A stretch of DNA of 64,000 nt from Singulisphaera acidiphila DSM 18658 (GTDB lineage Bacteria > Planctomycetota > Planctomycetia > Isosphaerales > Isosphaeraceae), in assembly GCF_000242455.2 (NCBI RefSeq), contig NC_019892.1, forward strand, positions 1,798,001 through 1,862,000, written 5' to 3'. Position 1 is the first letter of the stretch. Each line of letters begins with the position of its first letter. Shown here one piece after another: positions 1-8,746 of this stretch. The notes below the pieces were generated by a model, which saw only the letters and a program-made list of their open reading frames with translations, searched no databases and was not told the origin of the DNA. The translations under genes were made by a program, and so were the position numbers.

Positions 1-436
1 GGGACCGACTCCCCTCGCTTTATTTTTCGAGGCCGATGAATCGACCGGCCATTCAGGCCACAGCCAATCCGGAAACGTTTCCCCTGGTGGGAACTCGAGC
101 CGTTCGCTCGCTTTTGTGAAAAAAAAGGCGCTTGCCGGAATCGTTTGCTGCAGTACTCAAGTCTCTGTTGTTACAGGATTTCAGCGAAATCTCGCGAGAT
201 CGAGCCAGAGCGATTTCATTCCAGATCGTTCACAAGTCTCGAACTGTGTCCCAATATTTCTTTCAAGAGCGAGCCTTGAGTTCCCATCCTCCTTCGGGTG
301 GTGTACTACCGTTTCATCGTTGCTGCACGCGATCGATCTCGGCTCCGCGACACTAAGGGGGGAGACTCTCCAAGGTGAAGTGGAGGCCCTGACTGAATTC
401 GATCGTACTCACTGACATTTTGGATTGTTGGGTTTC
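1..436. other. intergenic, no gene seen
   Basis: No frame here looks like a protein: the short open frames are arginine- and serine-rich and carry no motif. The stretch precedes the CpaE-like gene and probably holds its promoter, but I cannot point to one. Confidence 0.5.
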
Positions 437-1684
437 ATGACTATGAAGGAAGGCATCCGAGTTCTCTTGGCCGACCCGCATGAGGCGTCTCGTCGGTCGC
501 TACTCGCCCAATTCGAGCGTATGGAGTCAATTTGGCTGACTGAAGTTTGCGTGACCTACGCTGTAGTGGCCAGGCGAGTGGAGGAGATTCGGCCCGAGGT
601 GACGATCGTGGTCGCCGACGAGGACCAGGGGGAGGCGAACAGGCTTATCCGGACCCTGGTCGAGAACAACCCTGAGGCCAGCATTCTGGTTGCGACCCAT
701 TCCACCGACACCCGGGTGATTGTGAACCTGGTCAAGAGTGGAGCGAGCGAGATCGTGACCCTGCCGAGCTCGAATGAGTCGCTTTTCAAAGCCATCAAGT
801 GTCTTTCCAGCAACGAGGAGTCTCTCATTCCTGCGCTCCTTCCGGCAACATCAACCCAGGTTCAGGCTCCGCCCATCGGCGGCGATCGGGTGTCGAAAAC
901 AATCGTCGTGACGGGGGCGTCGGGCGAGGTGGGCTGCACGTCGTTGGCCGTCAACCTGGCCACGACCCTGGCCAAGGCTCCCGGTCGGGACGTTGTGATC
1001 GCCGACTTCGAGCTCATGTTCGGCGCAGTCGATACGCTCCTGGACGTCGTCCCCGAGAATACGCTGCTCGAGATTGTGAAGAGCGTTGATCGGCTCGACT
1101 CCACCTTGTTGAAGCGCATGCTCTGCCGGCACGCGTCGGGTCTTTACGTGTTGCCACGGCCCCACGAGCTGATCGATGCCGCGCGGCTCTCCCCCGAAAG
1201 TTTGCCCGGAGCGCTCAAGCTCCTTCAGTCGACGTTCTCGGCAGTTGTCCTTGACACAAGTAAGAGCCTGCAGACTTCCGATTTTGTCGCCTTCGACGCC
1301 GCCGACGTGATCCTCGTGGTCATGCAGCTCGACCTGAGCTCGGTGAAGAACACCGCGCGGCTGCTCAACTGCCTTCGCGATTTTGAAGGACTTTCCGAAC
1401 GCGTTCAGATTGTCGCCAACCGCGTCGGCTCACTTCGGAACTCCGTGACGATCGCCAGGGCCGAAGAGTGTTTCAAGCTGCCGATCACCTGGCAGATCCC
1501 CAATGCGACCAAGACGTTCCACACGGCAAGGGATCGCGGTGTGCCCATCGACGTCCTGGCACCGCGATGTGAAGCGCAACGCGTGATCGCCCGGATGGCG
1601 AACACCCTGGTCCCTGCCCTTGCCACCGCCGAGCCCAAGCCGCAACGCGGTTTCTTCCGGGACCGCTTTCAACGTCAAGGCTAG
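437..1684 (+). CDS. CpaE/TadZ-like pilus-localisation ATPase with degenerate P-loop
   Basis: The protein (415 residues from ATG 437; ATG 443 and TTG 425 are alternatives, none with a clear ribosome binding site) has an N-terminal receiver-like domain (about residues 5-125) and a ParA/MinD-type domain (about 155-400). This is the plan of CpaE/TadZ proteins, which mark the site of Flp/Tad pilus assembly at the inner membrane. The P-loop reads TGASGEVGCTS. Both the deviant signature lysine and the catalytic P-loop lysine are missing, replaced by Glu and Cys; atypical P-loops are known in TadZ/CpaE, but loss of both lysines suggests weak or no ATP hydrolysis. No other tad gene lies in the window, so a free-standing MinD-like localisation role is possible. 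Confidence 0.75.
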   Translation: MTMKEGIRVLLADPHEASRRSLLAQFERMESIWLTEVCVTYAVVARRVEEIRPEVTIVVADEDQGEANRLIRTLVENNPEASILVATHSTDTRVIVNLVKSGASEIVTLPSSNESLFKAIKCLSSNEESLIPALLPATSTQVQAPPIGGDRVSKTIVVTGASGEVGCTSLAVNLATTLAKAPGRDVVIADFELMFGAVDTLLDVVPENTLLEIVKSVDRLDSTLLKRMLCRHASGLYVLPRPHELIDAARLSPESLPGALKLLQSTFSAVVLDTSKSLQTSDFVAFDAADVILVVMQLDLSSVKNTARLLNCLRDFEGLSERVQIVANRVGSLRNSVTIARAEECFKLPITWQIPNATKTFHTARDRGVPIDVLAPRCEAQRVIARMANTLVPALATAEPKPQRGFFRDRFQRQG

Positions 1685-2079
1685 AACCAAAAAGGACCGC
1701 ATCGCCCTGCTCCCGGTTCCTCCCAGCCGATGGCCTAGCCTTGTTGACGATCATCCCGTTTGTGGGGATTTAAGCCGCGCGCTTCACCACGTCCTGCTAA
1801 ATTCTTGGCTCTGATCGCTGCCAATCCTCGAATTCTTGAGCGGATTTTCGGAATTAATCGATAAAATCGCAAATCCGCTTGCCTTAGAAAGCAAACGTGA
1901 CCTATTGTAGTTGTATAGGACGAAGCGAGCTTTCATGGCAGTGTCAGGTCAGGTTCCCCGGATCGGGAATGGTTCCGAAGACCAACCCGCCCGTCCTCCC
2001 GCTTCCAGAAATGATTCGACTGCCAGGCGTCACGATGTTGCGACGTCTCGGTCAGGCCCCCATGAAGGAGGAATTAATC
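1685..2079. other. intergenic with imperfect dyad
   Basis: No gene is visible. An inverted repeat of 9 bp, AGCGGATTT at 1839-1847 and AAATCCGCT at 1871-1879, flanks an AT-rich spacer that itself contains CGAT-AAA-ATCG. It could be an operator or a weak terminator-like hairpin; its role is unknown. Confidence 0.35.
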
Positions 2080-2382
2080 ATGTCTCTTGCTGCGGAAGAA
2101 AGCCAATCGGCCACATCCGAAGCTTTTTTGGCCGACGCATTGTTTGGCATCCAGGCCAAGAGTAAGGTCAGCGAGCGGGCCGCTCGCGCTTCCAAGGCTC
2201 GGCACGCCAGCAAGCGACGGCAGCGGATTGATCCGACGACGTGTGAACGTGAGTATACGGCCGCCGAACTCGAGTTCATGCAGGCGATCCAGGCCTACAA
2301 GCAGTCGAGCGGCCGGATGTTTCCGACCTGGAGTGAAATTCTCGAGGTTCTCCAGGGTCTGGGCTACGAGAAGCTGGCCTGA
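2080..2382 (+). CDS. conserved small planctomycete-type protein
   Basis: A 100-residue protein of unknown function. The start at ATG 2080 is fixed by a strong ribosome binding site, GAAGGAGGA at 2064-2072, eight bases upstream; the longer open frame from 1897 has no support. The N-terminal half is alanine- and serine-rich, the middle is very basic (about residues 25-53, ending KRRQR), and the C-terminus is a compact helical module with [24 protein letters not shown] and LGYEKL. I recall small planctomycete proteins with this C-terminal pattern, but none with a known role. It lies 161 bp upstream of the sigma factor gene and could be co-transcribed with it. The strong start signal suggests abundant translation. 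Confidence 0.75.
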   Translation: MSLAAEESQSATSEAFLADALFGIQAKSKVSERAARASKARHASKRRQRIDPTTCEREYTAAELEFMQAIQAYKQSSGRMFPTWSEILEVLQGLGYEKLA

Positions 2383-2543
2383 TCGTCCTGGCTCGCTCCT
2401 GCTGCGCTCAGGTTCCGCTTCTTCATGATTGATCGGCCTGATTGGAACCGTCGCCGATGACGGCTCTCTAGTCAATACGGCCGCGCACGCCTTATCACGA
2501 TGACGTGAATTGAAATGGCCGCCCCCTGCATGAGGATTCCACT

Positions 2544-3371
2544 GTGAGCACTCGCGCCGCCCAACGCCCCGCCAACGGTTCGACACTTCAAATCTATCTT
2601 CAAGAAATCAACGGCACTCCGTTACTCTCCGCTCCGGAAGAACGTGAGTTGGCCGAGCGCGTGGCGATGGGGGACCCCCTGGCCCGCGACCATATGGTCA
2701 AGGCGAACCTTCGCCTGGTCGTGAATATCGCCCGTGGCTACCTGGGCAAAGGCATGTGTCTGGAGGATCTGATCGAAGAGGGTAACCTCGGACTGATGCG
2801 TGCCGTCGAGGGATTCGACGGGATGATGGAAACTCGCTTCAGCACCTATGCCAGCTACTGGATCAAGCAGTCGATCCGACGCGCTGTGATGAACAACGGG
2901 AAGCCGATCCGGCTCCCTGCCTATATGGTAACCTTGCTCTCCAAGTGGAAGCGAGCCAAAGAGATACTCGCTGACCGGTTGGGCCGCACGCCGACTCATG
3001 AAGAAGTGGGCCAGGCTTTGAAGCTCTCAAAGAAGAAGTTGGGCATGGTCGCCAAAGCGATCCGCGTCAACGACCTGACCCCTCAGTGCGTCAGTGCGGA
3101 GGGCGAAGACTTCCTACTCGACGACATGCTGACCGACGAACGGAGCAAGGCCCCCGGCGACCTCCTGATCGAGTCCGACGACCTGGAGCGGATCTTCCAT
3201 CGCATGGGACGACTGGGCATTCGCGAAGCGACCGTGATCCGGATGCGGTTCGGCCTGGAGCCGTACGTTCCCATGACGCTTCGCGAAGTGGGCGAGAACC
3301 TTGGGCTGACCCGTGAGCGCGTTCGCCAGCTCGAGAAGGAAGCCATGGAACAACTCATCGCCGCTGTCTGA
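2544..3371 (+). CDS. RNA polymerase sigma factor, sigma-70 group 2 (RpoD/SigA family)
   Basis: Directs RNA polymerase to promoters. The 275 residues contain region 1.2 (LQIYLQEINGTPLLS), region 2 with the core-binding and -10 recognition helices (LEDLIEEGNLGLMRAVEGFD, then RFSTYASYWIKQSIRRA), region 3, and region 4.2 with a helix-turn-helix (LREVGENLGLTRERVRQLE). There is no long region 1.1 or non-conserved insert, so it is a short group 2 factor and not the housekeeping RpoD. The start is GTG 2544 with GAGG eight bases upstream. A small hairpin lies directly after the stop. Its regulon cannot be read from the sequence. Confidence 0.93.
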   Translation: MSTRAAQRPANGSTLQIYLQEINGTPLLSAPEERELAERVAMGDPLARDHMVKANLRLVVNIARGYLGKGMCLEDLIEEGNLGLMRAVEGFDGMMETRFSTYASYWIKQSIRRAVMNNGKPIRLPAYMVTLLSKWKRAKEILADRLGRTPTHEEVGQALKLSKKKLGMVAKAIRVNDLTPQCVSAEGEDFLLDDMLTDERSKAPGDLLIESDDLERIFHRMGRLGIREATVIRMRFGLEPYVPMTLREVGENLGLTRERVRQLEKEAMEQLIAAV

Positions 3372-3391
3372 CGATCGCCCAGGCCCTTGCC

Positions 3392-3410
3392 GCTCGCAAT
3401 CGAGGCGAGC
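3392..3410. terminator. small hairpin between convergent genes
   Basis: GCTCGC at 3392-3397 pairs with GCGAGC at 3405-3410 around a 7-base loop, in the 41-bp gap between the sigma factor stop and the stop of the facing small gene. There is no T tract, so this is only a possible terminator. Confidence 0.35.
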
Positions 3411-3412
3411 CA

Positions 3413-3658
3413 TCACGATTGGCAGGTGCGACCGATGAATTCGTCGGCGTCCGGCTGGGGGAGACTGTCTTGTAGGCCCGTCTCGTACTCAAGCGAGGCC
3501 ATCCAGACATGACGGCAGAGCGCCACATCGTAGCCCCCTGCGACGGCACCTTGGGCCGCCACGAGGATCGAGGCAAGCGACGCGGTTGCGACATTACCCT
3601 CTTCGATTAAATCATTAATAAGCATTTCGATGCGGTGATTCAAGCGTTGCGGAACCAA
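3413..3658 (-). CDS. small hypothetical protein
   Basis: A probable protein of 81 residues from TTG 3658, preceded by AAGGGG at a good distance; ATG 3625 would give 70 residues. The sequence (RLNHRIEMLINDLIEEGN, ILVAAQGAVAGGYDVALCRH) has a helical, protein-like pattern, unlike the arginine-rich text further upstream in the same open frame. No family is recognised. It converges on the sigma factor gene. The evidence is limited to composition and the possible ribosome binding site. Confidence 0.45.
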   Translation of the reverse strand: MVPQRLNHRIEMLINDLIEEGNVATASLASILVAAQGAVAGGYDVALCRHVWMASLEYETGLQDSLPQPDADEFIGRTCQS

Positions 3659-4082
3659 AATTATTCCCCTTCCCAACCACGCGGGGGCCCGGCACCTACC
3701 GAACGTTCGAGCTGGCCCACTCCTGGCTCTTTGATCGGATCGACTGGCAGAACTAGATAAACAATCAGAATCCCGAGTTGCCATAAAGGGGCCACCGGCT
3801 TTTCCCCTACATCCCTCTCGTTTTGTCGGAAATACCAAACGCAACCGTCGCGATGCTGCCTGGCGACAGCGCAATCAGACTCCCTTTCCTTCCCTTGCGT
3901 TGCGATCCCCGATATTGACGCCCTCGCTCGCGCGGGCGGCGATCGGGCCACGCTTGAGTGCGAGCGACTCAGCGTTCCTCGGTTCTCCACCGAACATATT
4001 TCCTCGCCAGGGAGCCCGCCCCCGGCGAGGGATTTCTCGGATTTGGTTTCAGGGCGGGATCGTCTCGAATCGACGACTTCGC
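3659..4082. other. intergenic, no gene seen
   Basis: Open frames here lack protein-like composition. The stretch follows the 3' end of the leftward 192-residue gene and precedes the leftward small gene, so it may hold the promoter of the latter. Confidence 0.45.
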
Positions 4083-4661
4083 TTATCGCGAGCGGGATCG
4101 CCGGAAGAGACCGGCGTCGAGGTCGGCTCCCACTCCATTGGTGGCGAGTGCGGGTTCTGTAGCGCCGTGAGAGTGCCGCCCCATCGTTTCGAGCAGCTGC
4201 CGCACCGTTTCGCTCGTCCTGCTGGTCTGGGCGGCGATCTCTTCGGCCTTCGAGGCCAGAGTCCCCAACAACTCCGGCAGCATCGCGAACGAATGAAGCT
4301 TGATCTCGCGAGGACAGAGGGGCCAGGGAATGCGCTCCTCGGAGATGATCTGGGTGAATTGATCGCTTCCATCGCCTCGCTCCAAGGTGGCCGCGAGAAT
4401 ATGGAGCCGGCTTCGGCCGGCTGCCTTGCCATAGGCAAGGTGTGACGAGATCAGGAGCTCACGGCCATCCTCGCCGGTCCCTCGCTGGGAATCAAAAGGT
4501 CGGCTGATCGCCCAGACTCCGATGTCGAATTCCTCGGCGAGGTAGCGATCGACGTCTTGAACGATGCCACTCGCCTCGGAGAGCGCTCCATTGAGCTGAG
4601 AGACGATGACACTGAGAGAATCCAGATCCGCGCTTGGTTCATGGGCCATGAGAATGACCAT
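4083..4661 (-). CDS. hypothetical protein, 192 residues
   Basis: Unrecognised soluble protein. ATG 4661 has AAGG six bases upstream; ATG 4649 (MAHEPSADLD) is an alternative. The N-terminal part is helical (SVIVSQLNGALSEASGIVQD), the middle mixes short strands (GRELLISSHLAYG, SRLHILAATLE), and a long helix follows (MLPELLGTLASKAEEIAAQT), possibly a coiled coil, before a basic tail (LFRRSRSR). There is no signal peptide or membrane segment. The gene stands alone; a G-rich motif able to form a quadruplex lies about 230 bp upstream on its coding strand. Confidence 0.65.
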   Translation of the reverse strand: MVILMAHEPSADLDSLSVIVSQLNGALSEASGIVQDVDRYLAEEFDIGVWAISRPFDSQRGTGEDGRELLISSHLAYGKAAGRSRLHILAATLERGDGSDQFTQIISEERIPWPLCPREIKLHSFAMLPELLGTLASKAEEIAAQTSRTSETVRQLLETMGRHSHGATEPALATNGVGADLDAGLFRRSRSR

Positions 4662-5129
4662 CCTTGGCCTTGTTGGCGACCCTTAGACAGGGCGTCCGAA
4701 CGAGACAGAGAGAAGACGTGTGTGTTGTGTGCGCTGAACAGCACGGAGTCTCGCAGAAGGGGCATCCTATCCGCCCCCCCGGCACCGTCAAGAGCAGAAC
4801 CCAATGGGAACACGTGTCCCTGACCTCAAGCCGGCCACAGGAAGCTGGTTTTCACCGCTCGAATCGCTGAACCCCACAATCGAATAAGCGTCCCCCACCC
4901 CCACCCCCACCCCAGCGCCAGCCGTCCTTCCTTTCACCTTCTGCGAATCAGAAACCCACGCCTTGTTGCTGTAATCCAACAGTCTCGGGGGCTGAAGGTG
5001 GAAAAAAGGAAACGAACCCTTTCTTGTTCGATTCATGACCTACAATGCAGCCTCACTCGCGGTCCTCGACGGTGAGGACCGTATGCGACCTCGGCAACCG
5101 TGGGCACGATCTCCAGGGTGGGCGCATCA
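4662..5129. other. intergenic with G-rich simple repeat
   Basis: No convincing gene. The notable content is the (CCCCCA) run at 4892-4913, listed separately. The 82-residue leftward open frame across it is a by-product of the repeat (Gly-Val-Gly-Val). Confidence 0.5.
4892..4913 (-). repeat. G-quadruplex motif
   Basis: On the minus strand this is GGGG followed by three GGGGG blocks, all separated by single T. Four G-tracts of four or more with 1-base loops fit the most stable class of intramolecular parallel G-quadruplexes. It lies about 230 bp upstream of the leftward gene starting at 4661. A regulatory effect is inference. Confidence 0.7.
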
Positions 5130-5240
5130 ATGATTGGGACGCTTTCCACTGCGTTGATGGGGATAGTCGTCGTCTTTGGCGGTCTCTACGCAACCCTGCG
5201 ATGGATCGTCCTTGGCGGGCAATCCAACCGTCGAGGTTAG
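5130..5240 (+). CDS. possible small single-pass membrane protein
   Basis: A 36-residue frame, MIGTLSTALMGIVVVFGG through to a basic end (GGQSNRRG), with one hydrophobic helix of about 20 residues and a positively charged tail. GTG codons upstream in frame could extend it slightly. A weak GGGTGG lies about seven bases before the ATG. The hydrophobic-then-basic layout is typical of small membrane proteins and unlike chance frames in this GC-rich DNA, but nothing else supports expression. Confidence 0.35.
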   Translation: MIGTLSTALMGIVVVFGGLYATLRWIVLGGQSNRRG

Positions 5241-5327
5241 TACTGAGTGGGATCCCCCTTGGGACGGGGCAGTCCGAAGGGGGCCAGGAGCCGGCTTCAG
5301 GGGCCAGCCACTCCGCTGAATCGTCCC

Positions 5328-5696
5328 TTAATTCATGTCTTCGTAGCGCGATGCGGCCAGCGCGAAGAAGCTCATCGGCAAACCGTTGCTGAAGACGAGT
5401 CGCAACTGGTAGGGCCCTTGGCGCATCGCACGCGACTCGGCCACCCGTGCCTCGAACCAGGTGGTCACGGTGGGACTGAGCAGCCGGATCATGACGGGAA
5501 CCCCGTGCGGGGGGTCGTCATCGACAAGGACGAGCATCCCCGCGCGGCTCACATCCATGAGCTGCGCGGACGAGGTCACCAGTCGACCGTCGTGTCGCCA
5601 ACCGATTTGCGAGGTGTTGTCCAACGCGGGGTAGCGGGGAAAACCTCGCCGTTCTATTTGCTGGACACGCTCAGCGTCGAGTCGATTATTTAGCAT
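5328..5696 (-). CDS. PilZ-domain protein
   Basis: A single-domain protein of 122 residues with the two hallmarks of PilZ, the c-di-GMP binding domain: an arginine box RRGFPRYP near residues 16-24 (RxxxR) and DVSRAGM near residues 48-54 (D/NxSxxG). Binding of c-di-GMP would be expected to switch a partner protein; PilZ-only proteins often act on motility, secretion or polysaccharide synthesis. No diguanylate cyclase or obvious target lies nearby. The ATG at 5696 is the first in frame; there is no clear ribosome binding site. The C-terminal part (LRLVFSNGLPMSFFALAASR) completes the beta barrel and a helix. Confidence 0.75.
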   Translation of the reverse strand: MLNNRLDAERVQQIERRGFPRYPALDNTSQIGWRHDGRLVTSSAQLMDVSRAGMLVLVDDDPPHGVPVMIRLLSPTVTTWFEARVAESRAMRQGPYQLRLVFSNGLPMSFFALAASRYEDMN

Positions 5697-6241
5697 AGCG
5701 TTTAGACTGCTGGTGGAGTCAAAGGGGCCGGCGAAGCCCGGAGTTCCTCAATCGCCACCGAATGACGAGGGCGGCATCGCCTTTGAGAAACATCGGCTAT
5801 CACTACTTTAGGCACTCAAACGGCCACATGCCCATCCCTGTTGAAAAGATCCCTCATATCGTTCAGGTTTTCCTGACTCGTCACCACGAATTCAACTCGC
5901 CGACCTAGGACCACTCCCCCGATCGCCGGATACGGTGCGTTCTTGAATGCGAAGATTTGTGCTGAAAGAAACCGAATGAAGCGAAGCGCGATTGCGAATT
6001 TTGCGGCGACGAAGCGGCGCTGCCTGAGCCCGCATTCCATTCTCCTGGGACCGCGGGCGACCCGCCCGCTCTTTAATTCTATTCAGATCTAAATCAATGG
6101 AATTGCGGGCAGGGCCCCTGCGATCTCAGGGGGGGAAGGATCGGTCTCGGGCCAAAGATCCAGTGATCGCTTCGTCACCACGGCTCCTCAAAGTCGTGAA
6201 GAACCAAGTCAGGACTTCCTGGCTTTTCTCCGGGGCCTGGC
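5697..6241. other. intergenic, no gene seen
   Basis: No supported gene. A 74-residue leftward frame at 5816-6040 has no motif, no ribosome binding site and no neighbour logic. The stretch after 6053 lies downstream of the DUF1080 gene and shows no strong hairpin. Confidence 0.5.
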
Positions 6242-6958
6242 TTACTTGACGGTGAGCAGCCGGTCTTCTTTCGGAAACGTTTCCACGATCAGATCCTTGA
6301 AGTGGACCTCTTGGGGCGCTTTATTCGAGTGAAGCTGGAGGCCGATAGGGGACTTCTTGATTCGGTCGGGTTCCGGATCGCGCCAGTCGAGCACTTCCGA
6401 GCCGTTGACGCCGACTCTGATGCGGTTGCCTTGCGCAAGGATCTCCAGCGCATTCCAATCATGCTGCTTCCCCGCTTTGATGGCGGGAGCGGCGTCGACT
6501 TTCAGTCCATTGCGGCCGAAGAGGTCATGCAGCCCCCAGCCGGAGGGGAACATGACCAGATGGCCGGCGTACGTGTATTTGTCTCCATGCTCAGGAGCAT
6601 TGCGGCCCCAGAAGGCGATGCCGCTGTGCATCTCGGACGTGACGAGTTTGACGGTCGCGGTGAGCCGGAAGTCGGTGAACGTTCGGTCGGTCAACAGATA
6701 GGTGCTGACCTTGACCGGCTCGTCGTTCTTGCCGACGATCGCCCCGTCCTGGACCGACCAGTATTTCTCGTGCCCGTCCCAGCCCTTGAGGTCCTTGCCG
6801 TCAAAGAGAACGATGCGTTCGGACGGGCCTTGCCGAGGGGGGACGACGGGAGCCGGCTTGTCGTCAGCGCGAAGCGCTGAGAGCGGGCCCACGCCCAGTC
6901 CCAGGAACACCGCAAGCGCGGCCGCGCGAAAGGTCACCAAAAGGGTCGAGCGATGCAT
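6242..6958 (-). CDS. secreted DUF1080 (3-keto-disaccharide hydrolase-like) protein
   Basis: A 238-residue exported protein. ATG 6958 has GAGGAG upstream and opens a signal peptide (hydrophobic AAALAVFLGLGVG, Ala-rich cleavage region before ADDKPAP). The mature part is the DUF1080 concanavalin-like fold: IVLFDGKDLKGW, WSVQDGAIVGK, HSGIAFWG and IGLQLHSN. Characterised members cleave 3-keto sugars or bind carbohydrates, and planctomycetes carry many copies. A longer open frame upstream of ATG 6958 has no start signal. The gene diverges from the pseudopilin gene over a 295-bp shared promoter region. Confidence 0.9.
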   Translation of the reverse strand: MHRSTLLVTFRAAALAVFLGLGVGPLSALRADDKPAPVVPPRQGPSERIVLFDGKDLKGWDGHEKYWSVQDGAIVGKNDEPVKVSTYLLTDRTFTDFRLTATVKLVTSEMHSGIAFWGRNAPEHGDKYTYAGHLVMFPSGWGLHDLFGRNGLKVDAAPAIKAGKQHDWNALEILAQGNRIRVGVNGSEVLDWRDPEPDRIKKSPIGLQLHSNKAPQEVHFKDLIVETFPKEDRLLTVK

Positions 6959-7253
6959 ACCGTGCTCCTCGGAGGAGTCGATCGATTTCGAACTTCGGTC
7001 AGAAGGTCGAATTCCAAAAAAAAGGGTGCTGCACAACCTGAGCGGGCTTGCCAGCGTGCCAGGCCAGGATGACGATTGCAAACGGAAAACAAGACCGACT
7101 GCGTTCGCGTGCTTCAGCGTTCAGCGTCGCGCGGGGACGAAGTGCGCGAAAGCCATGGACGTCACGGAAGAAGGACGCGAAGATGAAGTCGACCGGGAGA
7201 GAGCGATGGTCGCTCGTGAGCGATGTGAATGTGCAGCGAGGGGTTGGCGCGCT

Positions 7254-8171
7254 ATGTCGACGAGAAAAGATCGTGACGGATTCAGCCTTGTTGAGGTGAT
7301 TATCGTCCTTGTTGTCCTCGCGATCTTCGTGCTCGTCCTGGCTATGCGGATGCCTCGCCAACGTGAAGTTGCCAGGCGTGCCGCTTGTCAGAAGAACCTC
7401 ATGCAGATCGGCGTGGCCCTCTTGATCTATGAACGGTCGGCCGGACATTTGCCGGTCGTCCCTGCGTTGGGGACCGAGGCGAGCCGGCACGGCAGTCCGC
7501 TTCGAGCGCTTTTGGAGGAACTCTCCGTCCCCGACTTGAGGGATGTTACGGATCCCGAACACCCCCCCGTGAGAGCGGCCGGGTTCGTCGCGCGTGAGCA
7601 ACGAGTCCCCGGGTTCATCTGTCCGAGCGACCCGAACGCAACGGCCGGTTTCTTTCCCGCGACCATCAGCTACCGAGCCAATGCCGGCGACACTCCCGAC
7701 GGGCAAAACGGAGCATTCTCCCCGGGCCGGAAGTTGAGGCTGGCTGATGTCGAAGCCGGGGACGGCCTGGAATTTACGGCTGCCTTCTCGGAACGGCTCG
7801 TGGGGACCAATCGGCCGACGCATGCTCCTGCGAACTATGCCGAGGTCGCCGGTCCGATCCTGGCAAACGGTTGTCCCCCCCTCGAGTCCGCGCCTTGGAA
7901 GGGGGACGCGGGAGCCTCATGGTACGCCAGCAGTTGGCAGTCGACCCTGTATCAACACGCCATCACGCCGAACGCAGCGCCGTCCTGCATCGCCCAGGAT
8001 CAGCGGTCCGCCGAGATGGGCGCATCGAGTGGGCACCTGGGCACGGTGAACGTCTTGATCCTCGACGGCTCGGTGAGGACGTACAGTGAGACGGTCGATC
8101 CCCAGATTTGGAGCAAGCTGGCCACGCCGCACTCCGCCGGGCCCGTGAAATCGGGTTCGGACGCCCCCTGA
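7254..8171 (+). CDS. DUF1559 (H-X9-DG) type II pseudopilin-like protein
   Basis: A 305-residue planctomycete-type pseudopilin. The start at ATG 7254 gives a class III leader: a short charged MSTRKDRDG, then the cleavage site G|FSLVEV with Phe at +1 and Glu at +5, followed by a hydrophobic helix (VIIVLVVLAIFVLVLAM). The C-terminal hallmark is HLGTVNVLILDG (H-X9-DG). Such proteins are processed by a prepilin peptidase and thought to form pseudopili or surface structures. The mid-region has FICPSDPN, also typical. It converges on the next gene with only a 4-bp gap. The much longer open frame starting at 6702 is antisense to DUF1080 and not real. Confidence 0.93.
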   Translation: MSTRKDRDGFSLVEVIIVLVVLAIFVLVLAMRMPRQREVARRAACQKNLMQIGVALLIYERSAGHLPVVPALGTEASRHGSPLRALLEELSVPDLRDVTDPEHPPVRAAGFVAREQRVPGFICPSDPNATAGFFPATISYRANAGDTPDGQNGAFSPGRKLRLADVEAGDGLEFTAAFSERLVGTNRPTHAPANYAEVAGPILANGCPPLESAPWKGDAGASWYASSWQSTLYQHAITPNAAPSCIAQDQRSAEMGASSGHLGTVNVLILDGSVRTYSETVDPQIWSKLATPHSAGPVKSGSDAP

Positions 8172-8175
8172 CCGG

Positions 8176-8658
8176 TTAGTTCCCCAGGTCGATTTTCACC
8201 AGCGCGAGCGAGGAAACCATGCGGACCCAGCGGACGTGCATCGGGTCTCCGGTCACGATCAAGCGAACCGGGCCTTGCTGGTCTCCCAAGGGTTGGCCCT
8301 CGCGTTTGAGGGCGAGCAGGTAGCGTTCTCCTTTGGGATCCATCCCCACGGCGGCCGCCGAGACGGCGGTGCGATAGCCGTCAGCGGCCGTGACGAGGAT
8401 CACCTGATCGGAGAGGGACCGCAGCGCTGCCATCGCCGGCTTCCCTTCCAGTTGCCCCTTCAGCACGATCGCCAGAGGAACTCCGGTGTAGGTCACCGGC
8501 TTCCCTGACTCGGTGACCCGGAGCTCGACCTGTGCCAGGTCCTTCCAGGCTGATGGGTCGAACGGCAGCGACTCGACCTTGGCGGCGGCAGGGGCCGAGG
8601 CCGAGGCGGTCGTTGGTGCCAGGCCAAAACAGAGCGAGAGCACGAGCAAACTCGTCAT
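8176..8658 (-). CDS. exported molybdopterin-oxidoreductase-like domain protein
   Basis: A 160-residue protein with a signal peptide (MTSLLVLSLCFGLAPTTASA). The mature part resembles the sulfite-oxidase-type molybdopterin-binding fold as a stand-alone fragment: VTYTGVPLAIVLK, ADGYRTAVSAAA and GPVRLIVTGD followed by HVRWVRMVSSLAL. The usual catalytic cysteine and the longer cofactor pocket are not seen, so it may be a cofactor-free relative. GAGGAC precedes ATG 8658. It sits just downstream of apgM on the same strand, 88 bp away, possibly in one transcript; a functional tie is not evident. Confidence 0.7.
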   Translation of the reverse strand: MTSLLVLSLCFGLAPTTASASAPAAAKVESLPFDPSAWKDLAQVELRVTESGKPVTYTGVPLAIVLKGQLEGKPAMAALRSLSDQVILVTAADGYRTAVSAAAVGMDPKGERYLLALKREGQPLGDQQGPVRLIVTGDPMHVRWVRMVSSLALVKIDLGN

Positions 8659-8746
8659 CGTCCGGTCCTCGGGAAACCGCCAAGGTTGAGGGGGAGGTGG
8701 CGACCTTGGCTTCAATCAAGGCCGGCCGCCACCTCAACATCATCGT

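Noticed and set aside
4788..5036. 82-codon leftward frame
   Set aside because: Its Gly-Val run is made by the CCCCCA repeat; no other coding sign.
5816..6040. 74-codon leftward frame
   Set aside because: No ribosome binding site, motif or neighbour support.
6702..7253. N-terminal extension of the pseudopilin frame
   Set aside because: Overlaps the DUF1080 gene in antisense; the class III leader peptide fixes the start at 7254.
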